Notes: generated from the letters alone by a model not told the origin. Positions 24,590 through 34,175 are shown, counted from the first letter of the stretch. The stretch: 64,000 bases of DNA from an uncultured Clostridia bacterium (GCA_944368155.1 CALVWW010000002.1:186001-250000); one strand, 5' to 3'. Numbers and translations are program-made.

Positions 24590-25301
24590 CTCGCACCGCC
24601 GTTATCGCCTGTTTTAAATCTATTGCGCCGTCGTATACCGCCTTGCCGAGTATGGCTGCCGATATACCCATATTTCTAAGCTCAATGAGTTCGTCCACCG
24701 AAGTTATACCGCCGGAGGCGACTATCTGCACGCCTGAAAGCGCCGACAGCTCCCTGTAAGCGGCAAGATTTGTGCCTGAGAGCGTGCCGTCGCGCGAGAT
24801 ATCGGTGAAAATTATCGTGCGCACGCCCACATCTTTAAGCTTCCGGCAAAAATCGAAGGAGAAAATGTCCGTTACGTTTTTCCAGCCGTGCGTGGCAACC
24901 CTGCCGCCGAGGGCGTCTACGCCTACGGCAATCTTATCGCCGAAGAGCCTTACGGCGTCGAGCACAAGCGAAAACTTTTCTACTGCGGCCGAACCGAGAA
25001 TGACCCTGCCGGCGCCGGCTTCGAGATAACTTTCTATGCGGGAGAGCGAGCGCACCCCGCCGCCCACCTCGGCAAAGAAGCCGCCGACGGATATGACCTC
25101 CCTGATAGTACTGAAATTTACGGGAACGCCTTCGAGGGCGCCGTCCAAATCGACAATATGCAGACAGTCTGCGCCCGCCTCTTTGAATTTCAGCGCCACG
25201 GCGCGCGGGTCGTCGGAATATACCTTCTCTTTGGAGTAGTCGCCCTGAAAGAGGCGCACGGCATTGCCGCCGCGTATATCTATTGCGGGAAAAATTTTCA
25301 T
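24579..25301 (-). CDS. hisA: ProFAR isomerase
   Basis: A 240-residue TIM barrel catalysing the Amadori rearrangement of ProFAR to PRFAR. Catalytic Asp residues lie in FPAIDIRGG (Asp8) and VGVDALGGRVATHGW (about 128); phosphate loops are EVGGGVR and VASGGI. It is preceded by hisH (68-bp gap) and overlaps hisF. Confidence 0.96.
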   Translation of the reverse strand: MKIFPAIDIRGGNAVRLFQGDYSKEKVYSDDPRAVALKFKEAGADCLHIVDLDGALEGVPVNFSTIREVISVGGFFAEVGGGVRSLSRIESYLEAGAGRVILGSAAVEKFSLVLDAVRLFGDKIAVGVDALGGRVATHGWKNVTDIFSFDFCRKLKDVGVRTIIFTDISRDGTLSGTNLAAYRELSALSGVQIVASGGITSVDELIELRNMGISAAILGKAVYDGAIDLKQAITAVRDAG

Positions 25302-25369
25302 TCTGTTTTCCTTATGTTACTTTTTTAAGCTTGCCTGAATGAAGTATTTGCGGCATATGTGCGCGGCAA

Positions 25370-25984
25370 TTAAACAAGTTCCGAAAATGCGCGCAATATT
25401 TTAAGCCCTGCGGCTCCGCTCTTTTCGGGGTGAAACTGAGTGCCGAAAACATTGCCGCGCTCAACCGATGCGGTGAGCTCAGCACCGCCGTATGCACAGG
25501 TGGCGGAAGTGTGAGCGGCACAGTTTTTTGCGTAGTAAGAATGCACGAAGTATACGTATTCACCGCCAGAAAGATACTTATACAGCGGTGAATAGCCCTT
25601 GAAGTCGAGGCTGTTCCACCCCATATGCGGTACCTTGAGTTTATACTTCAAATCGGGCGCTATGGGACAGACCTCCCCGGGAATAAAGCCCAGCCCGGGA
25701 TGTTCGCCGTACTCGTAGCTCTTATCGAACAGCAGCTGCATGCCGAGGCAGATGCCGAGCAGCGGCTTGCCGCCCTTTGCCTGTTCGCGCAGAACGGGAA
25801 TAAGACCGCTTTGTTCCAGCTTTTTATATGCGTCGCCGAAGGCGCCCACGCCGGGAAGAATTATTGCGCCGCTGTCTCTGATGATATGTTCGTCGCGCGT
25901 GACGACGCTTTCGGCGCCGATATATCTCAGCGATGCGGCCAGAGAGAAGAGATTGCCCACGCCGTAATCGATTACCGCTATCAT
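25370..25984 (-). CDS. hisH: Imidazole glycerol phosphate synthase subunit HisH
   Basis: A 204-residue class I glutamine amidotransferase that feeds ammonia to HisF. The nucleophile is in LLGICLGMQLL (about Cys80), with the His-Glu pair in TQFHPEKSG near the C-terminus. GVGAFGDAY and HMGWNSL are standard HisH segments. It starts inside the stop of hisB (ATGA overlap). Confidence 0.96.
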   Translation of the reverse strand: MIAVIDYGVGNLFSLAASLRYIGAESVVTRDEHIIRDSGAIILPGVGAFGDAYKKLEQSGLIPVLREQAKGGKPLLGICLGMQLLFDKSYEYGEHPGLGFIPGEVCPIAPDLKYKLKVPHMGWNSLDFKGYSPLYKYLSGGEYVYFVHSYYAKNCAAHTSATCAYGGAELTASVERGNVFGTQFHPEKSGAAGLKILRAFSELV

Positions 25985-26571
25985 AACACGCCCTTTGTGG
26001 TAGGCAACGCGCCGCCCCTTTCGGGGTCGATTTTTACGGCCTGCGCCATAACCTTTGCAAACGCCTTGAACACGCCCTCTGCGACATGGTGGTTATTTTC
26101 GCCGTACAGCTTTTTAAAATGCAGCGCCATAGGGCAGGCACGCGTAAAAGCAAGGAAGAATTCCTTGAACAGCTCGCAGTCGAAGTCGCCGAGGCGGTAT
26201 TCGCCGGGGAAGGGAACGTCGAAGTTGAGCGCAGTGCGGCCGCTCAAATCGGCGGCGCACAATATGAGCGCCTCGTCCATGGGCAGCGCCGCCCAACCGT
26301 AGCGGCATATGCCGCGCTTGTCGCCAAGGGCCCTTAAAAACGCCTCGCCGAGCGCAATTCCGCAGTCCTCGGCCGAGTGGTGAAAATCTACCTGCGTATC
26401 GCCGCTGCACGCAAGTTCGAGGTCGAAGCCGCCGTGGCGGGCAAACTGCTCGAGCATATGGTCGAAAAATCCGTTGCCCGAGCTGATATTATATTTCCCT
26501 TCCCCTTCGAGCGTGAGTTTTATTTTTATGTCAGTTTCGTTGGTCTTTCTTTCAACTTCGGCATATCTCAT
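25981..26571 (-). CDS. hisB: Imidazoleglycerol-phosphate dehydratase
   Basis: A 196-residue monofunctional IGP dehydratase. Metal-binding blocks are GNGFFDHMLEQFARHGGFDL, DFHHSAEDCGIALG and NNHHVAEGVFKAFAK, all intact. The N-terminal phosphatase of enterobacterial HisB is absent, in line with the separate PHP phosphatase at 22129. It overlaps hisC and hisH by 4 nt at each end. Confidence 0.96.
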   Translation of the reverse strand: MRYAEVERKTNETDIKIKLTLEGEGKYNISSGNGFFDHMLEQFARHGGFDLELACSGDTQVDFHHSAEDCGIALGEAFLRALGDKRGICRYGWAALPMDEALILCAADLSGRTALNFDVPFPGEYRLGDFDCELFKEFFLAFTRACPMALHFKKLYGENNHHVAEGVFKAFAKVMAQAVKIDPERGGALPTTKGVL

Positions 26572-27632
26572 TTTGCCACCTCGGAAAGTATATTTTTTAC
26601 CGCCTGCAACAGCGCCGCCATCTGCCCGTCCGTGCCTATGCTTATTCGCACGAAATCTGTTATGCGCTCGTCGCTGAAGTGACGGACGAGAATTCCGCGC
26701 TCTTTGAGCGCAGAGTAGAGCCGGCCGCCCCCTATGGCGCTGTGCCGCGCGAGCAGGAAATTTGCCGTCGACGGCAACACTTCAAAGCCCATTTCTTTTA
26801 ATTTGGTTGCGGCATATTCCCGCGTCAATTTAATTTTTTGAGTGCACTCTTCAAAATATTTTTTATCTTTGAAGCTTGCCTCCGCGGCAAACATGCTCAT
26901 GCGGTTTATGTTGTACGGATTGAAGGAGGCGCGCACGCTCTCAAGGTCGGCTATAATCTCCCCGCAGGCGAACGCAAAGCCCACCCTTGCGCCGGCGAGA
27001 GAGCGCGATTTCGACATTGTCTGCACCACAATGAGATTTTTATATTTATTTACAAGCGGTGCGCACGATATGCCCCCGAAATCGATATAGGCCTCGTCCA
27101 CAATAACAAGTCTGCTTTCGTTCTGCAATATCAGCGCCTCAATTCCATCGGGCGGCAGATATATGCCGGTCTGCGCATTCGGGTTGGCTATGCATACGGG
27201 ACATGTTATGCCTTTATAGTCGGAAACAGCTATTTTAAAATCGTGCCTTAAGGGTATTATTTTATATTCTATTCCGATAAGAGAACACAGCACGGGATAA
27301 AAACCGTAGGTTATATCGGGAAAAGCCACACCCTTATCGGTTAAAAACGCACGGAATATGTGCGCCAGATTTTCGTCGGAGCCGTTTCCCGCCATAACGT
27401 TATCGGGCGCAAGCCCGTAAACGGCCGCCGCCGCACGCTTTAACGGCAGGCACGTCGGGTCGGAATAGAGATTGAGCCGCTCCGTCTCCGCCGCTGCCGC
27501 CGCTGCCGCGCCCGGAGCGGGGGGATAGGGGCTCTCGTTTGTATTGAGTTTTATATAGCTCTTATCCTGCGGCTGTTCGCCTGGGACATACGGCCTGAGC
27601 GCCGCCAGATTTTTGCTTAAAAAGTTGCTCAT
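26568..27632 (-). CDS. hisC: Histidinol-phosphate aminotransferase
   Basis: A 354-residue PLP enzyme of fold type I that transaminates imidazole acetol phosphate to histidinol phosphate. KLNTNESPYPPAP is the substrate-side N-terminal motif, NGSDENL the cofactor phosphate loop, NPNAQTG and VDEAYIDF the PLP-ring contacts, and MSKSRSLAGARVGF carries the Schiff-base lysine. Three possible starts exist; ATG 27632 gives the usual length and a GGGGG upstream. It follows hisD by 61 bp. Confidence 0.94.
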   Translation of the reverse strand: MSNFLSKNLAALRPYVPGEQPQDKSYIKLNTNESPYPPAPGAAAAAAAETERLNLYSDPTCLPLKRAAAAVYGLAPDNVMAGNGSDENLAHIFRAFLTDKGVAFPDITYGFYPVLCSLIGIEYKIIPLRHDFKIAVSDYKGITCPVCIANPNAQTGIYLPPDGIEALILQNESRLVIVDEAYIDFGGISCAPLVNKYKNLIVVQTMSKSRSLAGARVGFAFACGEIIADLESVRASFNPYNINRMSMFAAEASFKDKKYFEECTQKIKLTREYAATKLKEMGFEVLPSTANFLLARHSAIGGGRLYSALKERGILVRHFSDERITDFVRISIGTDGQMAALLQAVKNILSEVAK

Positions 27633-27693
27633 AATTAAAATTGCCCCCATACTATGCGCCAATCAATGCATATAAGCGCATATAAAACCACAG

Positions 27694-28983
27694 TCAGTTT
27701 TTACTGTTTTTAGCGGCTGTTACGCGCACCTTCACTGAATTTGCGTGGCCGAACAGACCTTCGCTCTCGGCGAACGCGGTAACTGTGTCTGCCGCCTTTA
27801 AAAGTTCGCTCTCGGTGTAGCGGATGTAGGAAGATTTTTTAACAAAATCGTCTACCGAAAGCGGCGAAGAGAACTTTGCCGCTCCGTTTGTGGGCAGGGT
27901 GTGGTTGGGCCCGGCAAAGTAGTCGCCGAGCGCCTCGGGAGTATATCTGCCGAGGAATATCGAGCCGGCATTTTTTATTTTGCCGAGATATGCCATCGGC
28001 TCGTCCACGCACACCTCAAGGTGCTCGGGAGCGATTTGGTTGGCTATGTCTATCGCCTCGTCTATGCTGCCGCAAACTATTATTTTGCCGTTGTTTTCTA
28101 TCGAAACGCGGGCAATCTCCTCACGTTCCATCGAGCATAGTTGCCGCTCAATTTCCTCTTGCACGGCGCAGGCCAGCTGTTCGCTGTCGGTAACCAGCAC
28201 GGCGGAGGCGAGTTTGTCGTGCTCGGCCTGCGAAAGCATATCGGCAGCAACGAACACGGGATTGGACTTTCCGTCGGCAATGACGAGTATCTCGGAAGGG
28301 CCGGCTATCATATCTACATTCACTATGCCGTAGACGAGTTTTTTGGCAAGCGCGACAAAGATATTGCCCGGCCCGACGATTACATCGGCCTTGGGTATGG
28401 TCTGCGTTCCGTAGGCAAGCGCTGCTATCGCCTGCGCTCCGCCGACTTTGAACACCATGTCGGCCCCTGCAACGCGCGCGGCATATAAAATTTCCGGCCT
28501 GACCTTACCGCCGCATTTGACGGGAGTTACCATGACTATTTTGCCGACTCCCGCTATTTTTGCAGGTATTACGTCCATCAGCACTGTGGAGGGGTAACTT
28601 GCCGTGCCGCCCGGCACATATACGCCCGCAACGGCAACGGGAGTGTACTTCTGGCCGAGGATTACCCCGCCCTCCCTGACTATTTCGAAGCCCTCTTTGA
28701 CCTGTTTTTTGTGAAAGAATGTGATATTTTCCGCCGAAGCGCGCACGACGGACTTGTATTCTTCGGAGAGCGCGGCCTCCGCCTCGTCAAACTCCGCCCG
28801 GGTGACCTCGAGCGACTTTAAGGCATTGCCGTCAAATTTAAGATTATATTCCCGCACGGCTTCATCGCCGCGTGCGGCGACATTTTTTAAAATATCCTTT
28901 ACGACAGATTCATAATCGCCGTAATCATCAATCTTGCGCGATAAAATTTCTTCCGTTCTGTAATCTTTATAAATTTTAATCAT
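27694..28983 (-). CDS. hisD: Histidinol dehydrogenase
   Basis: A 429-residue zinc- and NAD-dependent enzyme for the last two oxidations to histidine. Landmarks are GVYVPGGTASYPSTVLM, KVGGAQAIAALAYGT, IVGPGN, AGPSEILVIAD and the zinc site around SQAEHD, then PEHLEV and NHTLPTNGAAKFSSPLSV near the C-terminus. Its ATG overlaps the hisG stop (ATGA) and GGAG lies 8 nt upstream. Confidence 0.96.
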   Translation of the reverse strand: MIKIYKDYRTEEILSRKIDDYGDYESVVKDILKNVAARGDEAVREYNLKFDGNALKSLEVTRAEFDEAEAALSEEYKSVVRASAENITFFHKKQVKEGFEIVREGGVILGQKYTPVAVAGVYVPGGTASYPSTVLMDVIPAKIAGVGKIVMVTPVKCGGKVRPEILYAARVAGADMVFKVGGAQAIAALAYGTQTIPKADVIVGPGNIFVALAKKLVYGIVNVDMIAGPSEILVIADGKSNPVFVAADMLSQAEHDKLASAVLVTDSEQLACAVQEEIERQLCSMEREEIARVSIENNGKIIVCGSIDEAIDIANQIAPEHLEVCVDEPMAYLGKIKNAGSIFLGRYTPEALGDYFAGPNHTLPTNGAAKFSSPLSVDDFVKKSSYIRYTESELLKAADTVTAFAESEGLFGHANSVKVRVTAAKNSKN

Positions 28984-29603
28984 TCGGGCAACTCCTTTTT
29001 CAACCTCTCCACGCACGACTCGATTTCAGCTCGTTTAAACTTATAACGCGCCTTGTTGGCAATAAGACGCGCGGATATGGGGAATATTTCCTCCAGAACG
29101 CTCATATTGTTTTCGCGCAACGTCGAACCGGTCTCGACTATATCGACAATTACGTCCGAAAGCCCCAGAATGGGCGCGAGCTCTATCGAGCCGTAGAGCT
29201 TTATGACCTCTATATCCCTGTTGCGTGAAGAAAAATACCTCTCCGCCACGTGGGGGAATTTTGTGGCAACGCGCAGCGGGCGCGTGCCGTCCTCACGGAA
29301 ATCGTTGACCGAAGCCACGCACATCCTGCACTTGCCGACATTCAAATCGAGCAGTTCATACACGTCGGCGCCGCTTTCAGCCAATATGTCCTTTCCGGCA
29401 ACGCCTATATCCGCCACGCCGTGTTCAACGTATACTGTGACGTCGGTCGGCTTTACCCAGAAATAACTGACCCCGTTCTCCTCGTCGGTAAACACCAGCT
29501 TCCGCGTATCTTTAAGGAGCTCCTCGCAGGAATAACCCGCGCGCTCCAGCATCTTATAAACTTTTTCGCCAAGTCTTCCCTTGGGCAGTGCCACATTTAG
29601 CAT
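28980..29603 (-). CDS. hisG: ATP phosphoribosyltransferase, short form
   Basis: A 207-residue HisG of the short type, which catalyses the first step of histidine synthesis and requires HisZ. VALPKGRLGEK opens the periplasmic-binding-like fold, VEHGVADIGVAGKDIL and VDIVETGSTLREN are the PRPP-binding loops. The C-terminal ACT-like regulatory domain of long HisG is absent, so feedback inhibition would act through HisZ. AAAGGT precedes the ATG. Confidence 0.96.
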   Translation of the reverse strand: MLNVALPKGRLGEKVYKMLERAGYSCEELLKDTRKLVFTDEENGVSYFWVKPTDVTVYVEHGVADIGVAGKDILAESGADVYELLDLNVGKCRMCVASVNDFREDGTRPLRVATKFPHVAERYFSSRNRDIEVIKLYGSIELAPILGLSDVIVDIVETGSTLRENNMSVLEEIFPISARLIANKARYKFKRAEIESCVERLKKELPE

Positions 29604-29668
29604 ATTAACCTTTAATAAAAAGTTTTATTTTCTGATTTTGCATGATTTAAATAGTTTTATTTGCAAAT

Positions 29669-30748
29669 TTACAGTTTTATAATCTCTTTAAAACGCTTGC
29701 CTTCGGGGAAAAACGGCAACGCCTCAGTGCGCTTGCCCGAAGATATAAGCTCCTTTACCTTTCTTAAAACTGCTCCGCTTTGGGTATCTTTGCCGTAAAG
29801 TACAAGGCAGTCGCCGTCGTATTCGCTCGGCTCTTTGAAATAGAAATCCAGCTCGTCGGGATAGAGTGCAAAACCTGCTCCTCCGCTGCCGGCGCCCAGC
29901 TTTTTCACGAGATTATCGTACCTGCCGCCCGAAAGTACGGCGCGGGGGAATTTTTCGATATACCCCTGAAAGATTACGCCGTTGTAATAGGCAGGGTCGT
30001 TTATAAGCGAAAAGTCGACCTCGAAGGCCGCTCCGTCTCCTGCGAGCGATTTTAAAAGATTTTCAAGCTCATCTGCGGCGTTTATGCACTTTTCGCTCGA
30101 AGGAAAGAGCGAGCGCAGCGCCGTGAGCTTTTTTGCATTGCTGCCGCCCGCTGAAAGCAACGTGCGCAGCTTTGCAGCTGTATCCTCGCCCATGCCGCAG
30201 GATATGCAGATATTTTTCATGTCATGCAGGTTGCGCGAACGTATGCATGCCATGACCTCGTCAGGGAGGGCAGACATGCCGCAACTCTCGGCAATACCCT
30301 CGAGCGCACCCATATGCGATATATCCATTACATATCCGCCGCCCACAGCTTTTAAACTTTCGGCAGCAAGCGAGAGCACTTCAAGCATGGCGTAGCCGTC
30401 CAGCTCGCCCACGTATTCAAGTCCTATCTGGCTGATTTCACGGAACTGCCCGCCGGGACGGTCGGGGCGGTATACGCTCTCGCGGTAATATACCTTGCGC
30501 ACGCGCTCCTTTATGCCCTTGCAATTTTTAACTATCGAAAGCGTTACGTCCGGTTTTAAAGCGAGAAGGCGGCCGTCGCGTCCGCCGAATGTTATTATAT
30601 CGCGGCTCCTTAAAAAATTCAGATTGTCGGAATACAGCGAATATTCCTCGAACCGCCTCATCTGAAAACGCGAGTAACCGAAACTTTCAAAGAGCCCCTT
30701 TAAACTTAGATAGAGCCTCTCCTCACCGCTCAGAGCGCCGCTATTCAT
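29669..30748 (-). CDS. hisZ: ATP phosphoribosyltransferase regulatory subunit
   Basis: A 359-residue histidyl-tRNA-synthetase paralogue without the anticodon-binding domain, needed for activity and histidine feedback of short HisG. Class II motif remnants are visible: YSRFQMRRFEEY, LKPDVTLSIVK, KVYYRESVYRPDRPGGQFREISQIGLEYVG and LSGGRYDNLVKKLG. It overlaps the regulator gene upstream by 8 nt and lies 65 bp ahead of hisG. Confidence 0.93.
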   Translation of the reverse strand: MNSGALSGEERLYLSLKGLFESFGYSRFQMRRFEEYSLYSDNLNFLRSRDIITFGGRDGRLLALKPDVTLSIVKNCKGIKERVRKVYYRESVYRPDRPGGQFREISQIGLEYVGELDGYAMLEVLSLAAESLKAVGGGYVMDISHMGALEGIAESCGMSALPDEVMACIRSRNLHDMKNICISCGMGEDTAAKLRTLLSAGGSNAKKLTALRSLFPSSEKCINAADELENLLKSLAGDGAAFEVDFSLINDPAYYNGVIFQGYIEKFPRAVLSGGRYDNLVKKLGAGSGGAGFALYPDELDFYFKEPSEYDGDCLVLYGKDTQSGAVLRKVKELISSGKRTEALPFFPEGKRFKEIIKL

Positions 30749-31061
30749 CTTGCCCTTCCCCGCCGTTGTATTTGCCGAGCACTTCGCGGTATCCCCCGCT
30801 GCCGTGTTGCAGACAGCGCGACACCCGCGAGAGCGTGGCAGAAGATATATCGGTAATTTCTATAATTTTATTGTAGGTATAGCCTTTTAAAAGCAGTTTT
30901 GCACACAGAAGGCGCTGCGAAAGTTGCTCCACCTCGGTATAGGTGCAAAGGTCGGCCAGCAACTTTTCAAAATCGTCTGCGGTGGTTATCCCGGCAAACA
31001 GCTCGTACAAATCTCTTCTCGCCTGCTCCTTGTCAAATTTCTCGTTCAAATTTTCGGCCAT
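30741..31061 (-). CDS. YerC/TrpR-family regulator heading the his operon
   Basis: A 106-residue TrpR-superfamily protein of the YerC/YecD type. EVEQLSQRLLCAKLLLKGYTYNKIIEITDISSATLSRVSRCLQHGSGGYREVL is the helix-turn-helix core with the family's typical end. It is the first gene of the histidine operon and overlaps hisZ by 8 nt, as expected for a histidine-responsive autoregulator (HisR-like role in Firmicutes, by family knowledge). GGAAGG lies 8 nt before the ATG. Confidence 0.88.
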   Translation of the reverse strand: MAENLNEKFDKEQARRDLYELFAGITTADDFEKLLADLCTYTEVEQLSQRLLCAKLLLKGYTYNKIIEITDISSATLSRVSRCLQHGSGGYREVLGKYNGGEGQDE

Positions 31062-31101
31062 AGCAATAACCTTCCTTTTGGCAAAATAAATTGTGTCTAC
31101 T

Positions 31102-31107
31102 ATTATA
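31102..31107 (-). promoter_or_regulatory. Probable -10 box of the his operon
   Basis: TATAAT on the minus strand, 41 bp upstream of the regulator's start, in an AT-rich stretch. A clear -35 and an operator could not be fixed; a short GTAGACACAA segment lies just downstream. Confidence 0.5.
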
Positions 31108-31185
31108 TTTTACTTTCATACTTTAAATTTGTAAAGCGTTTTGAGGGTGTTTTAATAATTTTTTTACTTCATGCAGCCGCGCGCT

Positions 31186-31217
31186 AAAAAAAGTGCCGCA
31201 CCTAATCGGTGCGGCAC
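31186..31217 (-). terminator. Intrinsic terminator of the first P-type ATPase gene
   Basis: GTGCCGCACC and GGTGCGGCAC form a 10-bp stem with a TAATC loop, followed by seven T on the minus strand. Confidence 0.92.
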
Positions 31218-31265
31218 TGAGCCTGCATTACATTATTGCATTGATATAAAATTATACGCGGCAAA

Positions 31266-34007
31266 TCAGTCCAAAGTTTCAGGCAGGGCGGCAGTGTGCT
31301 TCTTCTTCCATATGCGCATGAAAATTTTGCTCATCTCCACAGCTACAAGCGGGAAGAGTGCAAGACCGACCACTATGAGATACTGGTACCACTCGAGATA
31401 AACGAGTTCGAAGAAGTCCATAACTCCCGGCACAAAACATACGAAGGCGAGTATCGCGAGCGAGGCAGCCATGGCGCCGTATAAGAAATGGTTATGCCCC
31501 TGGCCGGGACGGAACACGCTGTCGTAATTGGAACGCTGGTTGATGGCATGCACAAGCTGCGAGAGCGCGAGCACCATGAAAGTCATAGTCATAGCTATGG
31601 CGTGTTTAGAGCCGTCGTCAACGTTTCCGTAGCACGCCTCGGCTATCCAGTAAGCCGAGAGCGACGCCGCCGTTATGAACAATCCGTGCACTACAATACG
31701 TATAATAACGCCCTTTTCAAAGAGAGTTCCGCTCTTTACAGGCGGTACTTTCATGACGTTTCTGTCGGCAGGGTCAACACCGAGTGCGATTGCGGGGAGC
31801 GAGTCGGTCGCAAGATTGATGAGCAACACATGTATGGCAAGAATAGGGTCCTCCCAGCCAAAGATAAAGGCCAGAAAGAGCGTTAAAATTTCTGATATGT
31901 TGCCGGCGACAAGGAACTGAATAACTTTTTGTATGTTGCGGTAAACGCGCCTGCCCTCACGCACGGCATGCTCTATAGTCGTAAAATTGTCGTCGAGCAA
32001 AATCATGTCGGCCGCTTCTTTTGCGACGTCGGTGCCTGTGATGCCCATGGCCACGCCGATGTCAGCCTCCTTTAAAGCCGGACTGTCGTTTACTCCGTCG
32101 CCCGTCATGGCGGCGACTTCGCCCGTGCGCTTTAAAGACTTGATGATTCTCAGTTTATCCGAAGGCGACACGCGCGCAAACACAACGCACGTTTTAACGG
32201 CCTCGTCGAGCTGCTCATCGGTCATCTCGTCGAGCTCGGGGCCGGTTATTACGGTATTGCCCTTGCGGAATATGTGCAGCTGTTTTGCAATTGCAAGCGC
32301 AGTGACTTTATGGTCGCCCGTTATCATTATAACGCGTATTCCCGCTTCGTGGCAGGTCTCTACGGCGCCTATAACCTCCTTTCTGGGAGGGTCTATCATG
32401 CCGACTGCACCGACAAAAGTCATGCCGAACTCTATGTTTTCGGTCTCATCCTCGGGCACCTTTGTGAGCTGGCGCTTGGCAAAGCCTAAAACGCGGAGTG
32501 CATTTTTAGACATATCGTTGCACAAATCGAGTATTTTGCGCCTGTCGACCTCCGTCATCTCCCTTACGCCTGTATTTGTAAGGTAGTGCGTGCAAAGCGG
32601 CAGCATTTCATCTACGGCGCCCTTGGTATAGGCTATCATCCCCTCCGCCATCTGGTTTAATGTAGTCATTCTCTTCCTGTCGGAATCGAACGGCTGTTCA
32701 AACAGCCTCGGGTGCTCGTCGCCATAGTCCTCGGAATTTATTCCGAATTTATCGGCAAAAAGTATCAGCGCGCCTTCTGTGGGGTCGCCCATCGTTTCAC
32801 CGGGACGGTCGGGGTCCATATGTGCATTTCCGCAAAGCGCGCAGCCGTCCAAAAGGTCCTGATATACTGCGCGGTGGTACTTATCCTGCAGATTTTCCGT
32901 GAGCGTCGTTGTACCCATCTCAAAATCTGCGCCGACGGCGACATGCGTAACCGTCATTTTGTTGAGCGTGAGCGTACCCGTCTTGTCACAGCACACAACG
33001 GTGGCCGAACCGAGCGTTTCCACCGCGGGCAGGCTTTTGACCAGCGCGTTCTTCTTCGCCATTCTCTGTACGCCGAAGGCCATTATTATCGTGGCAGTCG
33101 CAGGCAGTCCCTCGGGTATAATTGAAATAGCCAAAGATATGCCGAGGAACACGAGCGATACCCAGTCCCTGCCGCGCACAAGGCCTATTATAACTATCGC
33201 TAGGCAAACGGCAAGTCCTATTGCGGTAAGTATTTTACCGACGGAATTGAGCTTCTTCTTTATGGGTGTCTGGAAGTCGTCCTGCGTTTTGAGCATATCG
33301 GCAATCTTGCCGACTTCGGTATTCATACCCGTGCCCACTACGATGCCGACGGCATTGCCGTACATTACTATCGACGAGGAGAACGCCATGTTCACCCTGT
33401 CGCCAAGAGGTGCGTCCTCGGGCAGAACGGTGGGACCGTCTTTGGGGACAGGCACGCTCTCGCCGGTGAGCGACGCCTCCTGAATGCTCATATTGTTGTC
33501 GTTGATTATTCTTATGTCCGCGGGGACGATAGCGCCGTCCTCGAGGTAAACTATATCGCCGGGCACGAGCTCGCTGGCGGGAATTACGCTGTCCTCACCG
33601 TTTCTTAAAACCCGCGCGTTCGGCGCCGTCATATTTTTCAGCGCTTCGAGAGCGTCTGCGGCCTTCTTCTCCTGAATGACGCCGACAGTGGCGTTAAGTA
33701 CTATAACGCACAGAATGACTATGGCTTCGGGCAAGCCTTCGCCGCCGCCCATATCTTCGGGCAGAAAGTACATTACGAGCGAAAATGCCATGGCTATAAA
33801 AAGTATGATGACCATGACGTCTGATATCTGCTCTAAAATCATCTTCCCGATGCTCTTGGGCTTAACTTCTTTGAGTACGTTTTTGCCGTACTTTTGCAAT
33901 CGGGCCGCCGCCTCCTCGTCGGAGAGGCCCTCTTCGCTGGTCTGTAAAACCTCTTCGGTTTCCTGGTAAGACATCGCGTGCCAAGGCCGTTGTTGTTGGT
34001 CTTCCAT
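31266..34007 (-). CDS. Cation-transporting P-type ATPase (PMR1/PacL-like)
   Basis: A 913-residue P2-type ATPase. The N-terminal cation ATPase domain (WHAMSYQETEEVLQTSEEGLSDEEAAARLQKYGKN) is followed by TM1-2, the TGES actuator motif, TM3-4 with IIPEGLP, the phosphorylation site CDKTGTLT, the nucleotide domain with KGAVDEML and TGDGVNDSPALKEADIGVAMG, and six C-terminal helices with NLATDSLPAIALG. This is the Ca2+/Mn2+ pump family. The leader, with a GGAGTAG core and a terminator, resembles the Mn2+-sensing yybP-ykoY riboswitch, so Mn2+ export is the likelier job. An AGGAGG lies rather far (17 nt) from ATG 34007, but an in-frame stop excludes an earlier start. Confidence 0.92.
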   Translation of the reverse strand: MEDQQQRPWHAMSYQETEEVLQTSEEGLSDEEAAARLQKYGKNVLKEVKPKSIGKMILEQISDVMVIILFIAMAFSLVMYFLPEDMGGGEGLPEAIVILCVIVLNATVGVIQEKKAADALEALKNMTAPNARVLRNGEDSVIPASELVPGDIVYLEDGAIVPADIRIINDNNMSIQEASLTGESVPVPKDGPTVLPEDAPLGDRVNMAFSSSIVMYGNAVGIVVGTGMNTEVGKIADMLKTQDDFQTPIKKKLNSVGKILTAIGLAVCLAIVIIGLVRGRDWVSLVFLGISLAISIIPEGLPATATIIMAFGVQRMAKKNALVKSLPAVETLGSATVVCCDKTGTLTLNKMTVTHVAVGADFEMGTTTLTENLQDKYHRAVYQDLLDGCALCGNAHMDPDRPGETMGDPTEGALILFADKFGINSEDYGDEHPRLFEQPFDSDRKRMTTLNQMAEGMIAYTKGAVDEMLPLCTHYLTNTGVREMTEVDRRKILDLCNDMSKNALRVLGFAKRQLTKVPEDETENIEFGMTFVGAVGMIDPPRKEVIGAVETCHEAGIRVIMITGDHKVTALAIAKQLHIFRKGNTVITGPELDEMTDEQLDEAVKTCVVFARVSPSDKLRIIKSLKRTGEVAAMTGDGVNDSPALKEADIGVAMGITGTDVAKEAADMILLDDNFTTIEHAVREGRRVYRNIQKVIQFLVAGNISEILTLFLAFIFGWEDPILAIHVLLINLATDSLPAIALGVDPADRNVMKVPPVKSGTLFEKGVIIRIVVHGLFITAASLSAYWIAEACYGNVDDGSKHAIAMTMTFMVLALSQLVHAINQRSNYDSVFRPGQGHNHFLYGAMAASLAILAFVCFVPGVMDFFELVYLEWYQYLIVVGLALFPLVAVEMSKIFMRIWKKKHTAALPETLD

Positions 34008-34052
34008 GGTGTCTTTTTAAAAATCCTCCTGCAAGAAAAAAATTTAAAACGC

Positions 34053-34094
34053 AAAAAGACATAACCATGAGGGTACAAACCCTATGGCTATGCC
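34053..34094 (-). terminator. Leader terminator of the first P-type ATPase
   Basis: GGCATAGCCATAGGGT and ACCCTCATGGTTATGTC pair with one bulge and are followed by TTTTT on the minus strand. It stands between the riboswitch-like aptamer and the coding start, the place expected for a ligand-controlled terminator. Confidence 0.75.
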
Positions 34095-34175
34095 TTTACA
34101 AAGTTCTATCTTAAATTGCCGTTATCTATTCGTGGGTTGGCGTCGCTACAGTCGCCTACTCCTTCAGACATGACT
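34095..34175 (-). promoter_or_regulatory. Putative yybP-ykoY (manganese) riboswitch
   Basis: On the minus strand the leader contains GAAGGAGTAGGCGACTG (GGAGTAG at 34157-34163), matching the most conserved GGGGAGUAG segment of the yybP-ykoY class, then paired segments (GGCGAC...GACGCC) and a terminator. The same GGAGTAG segment heads the leader of the second P-type ATPase gene at 53131. The class is known to sense Mn2+ and to sit before P-type ATPases. The 3' conserved half is not clear to me. Confidence 0.55.
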
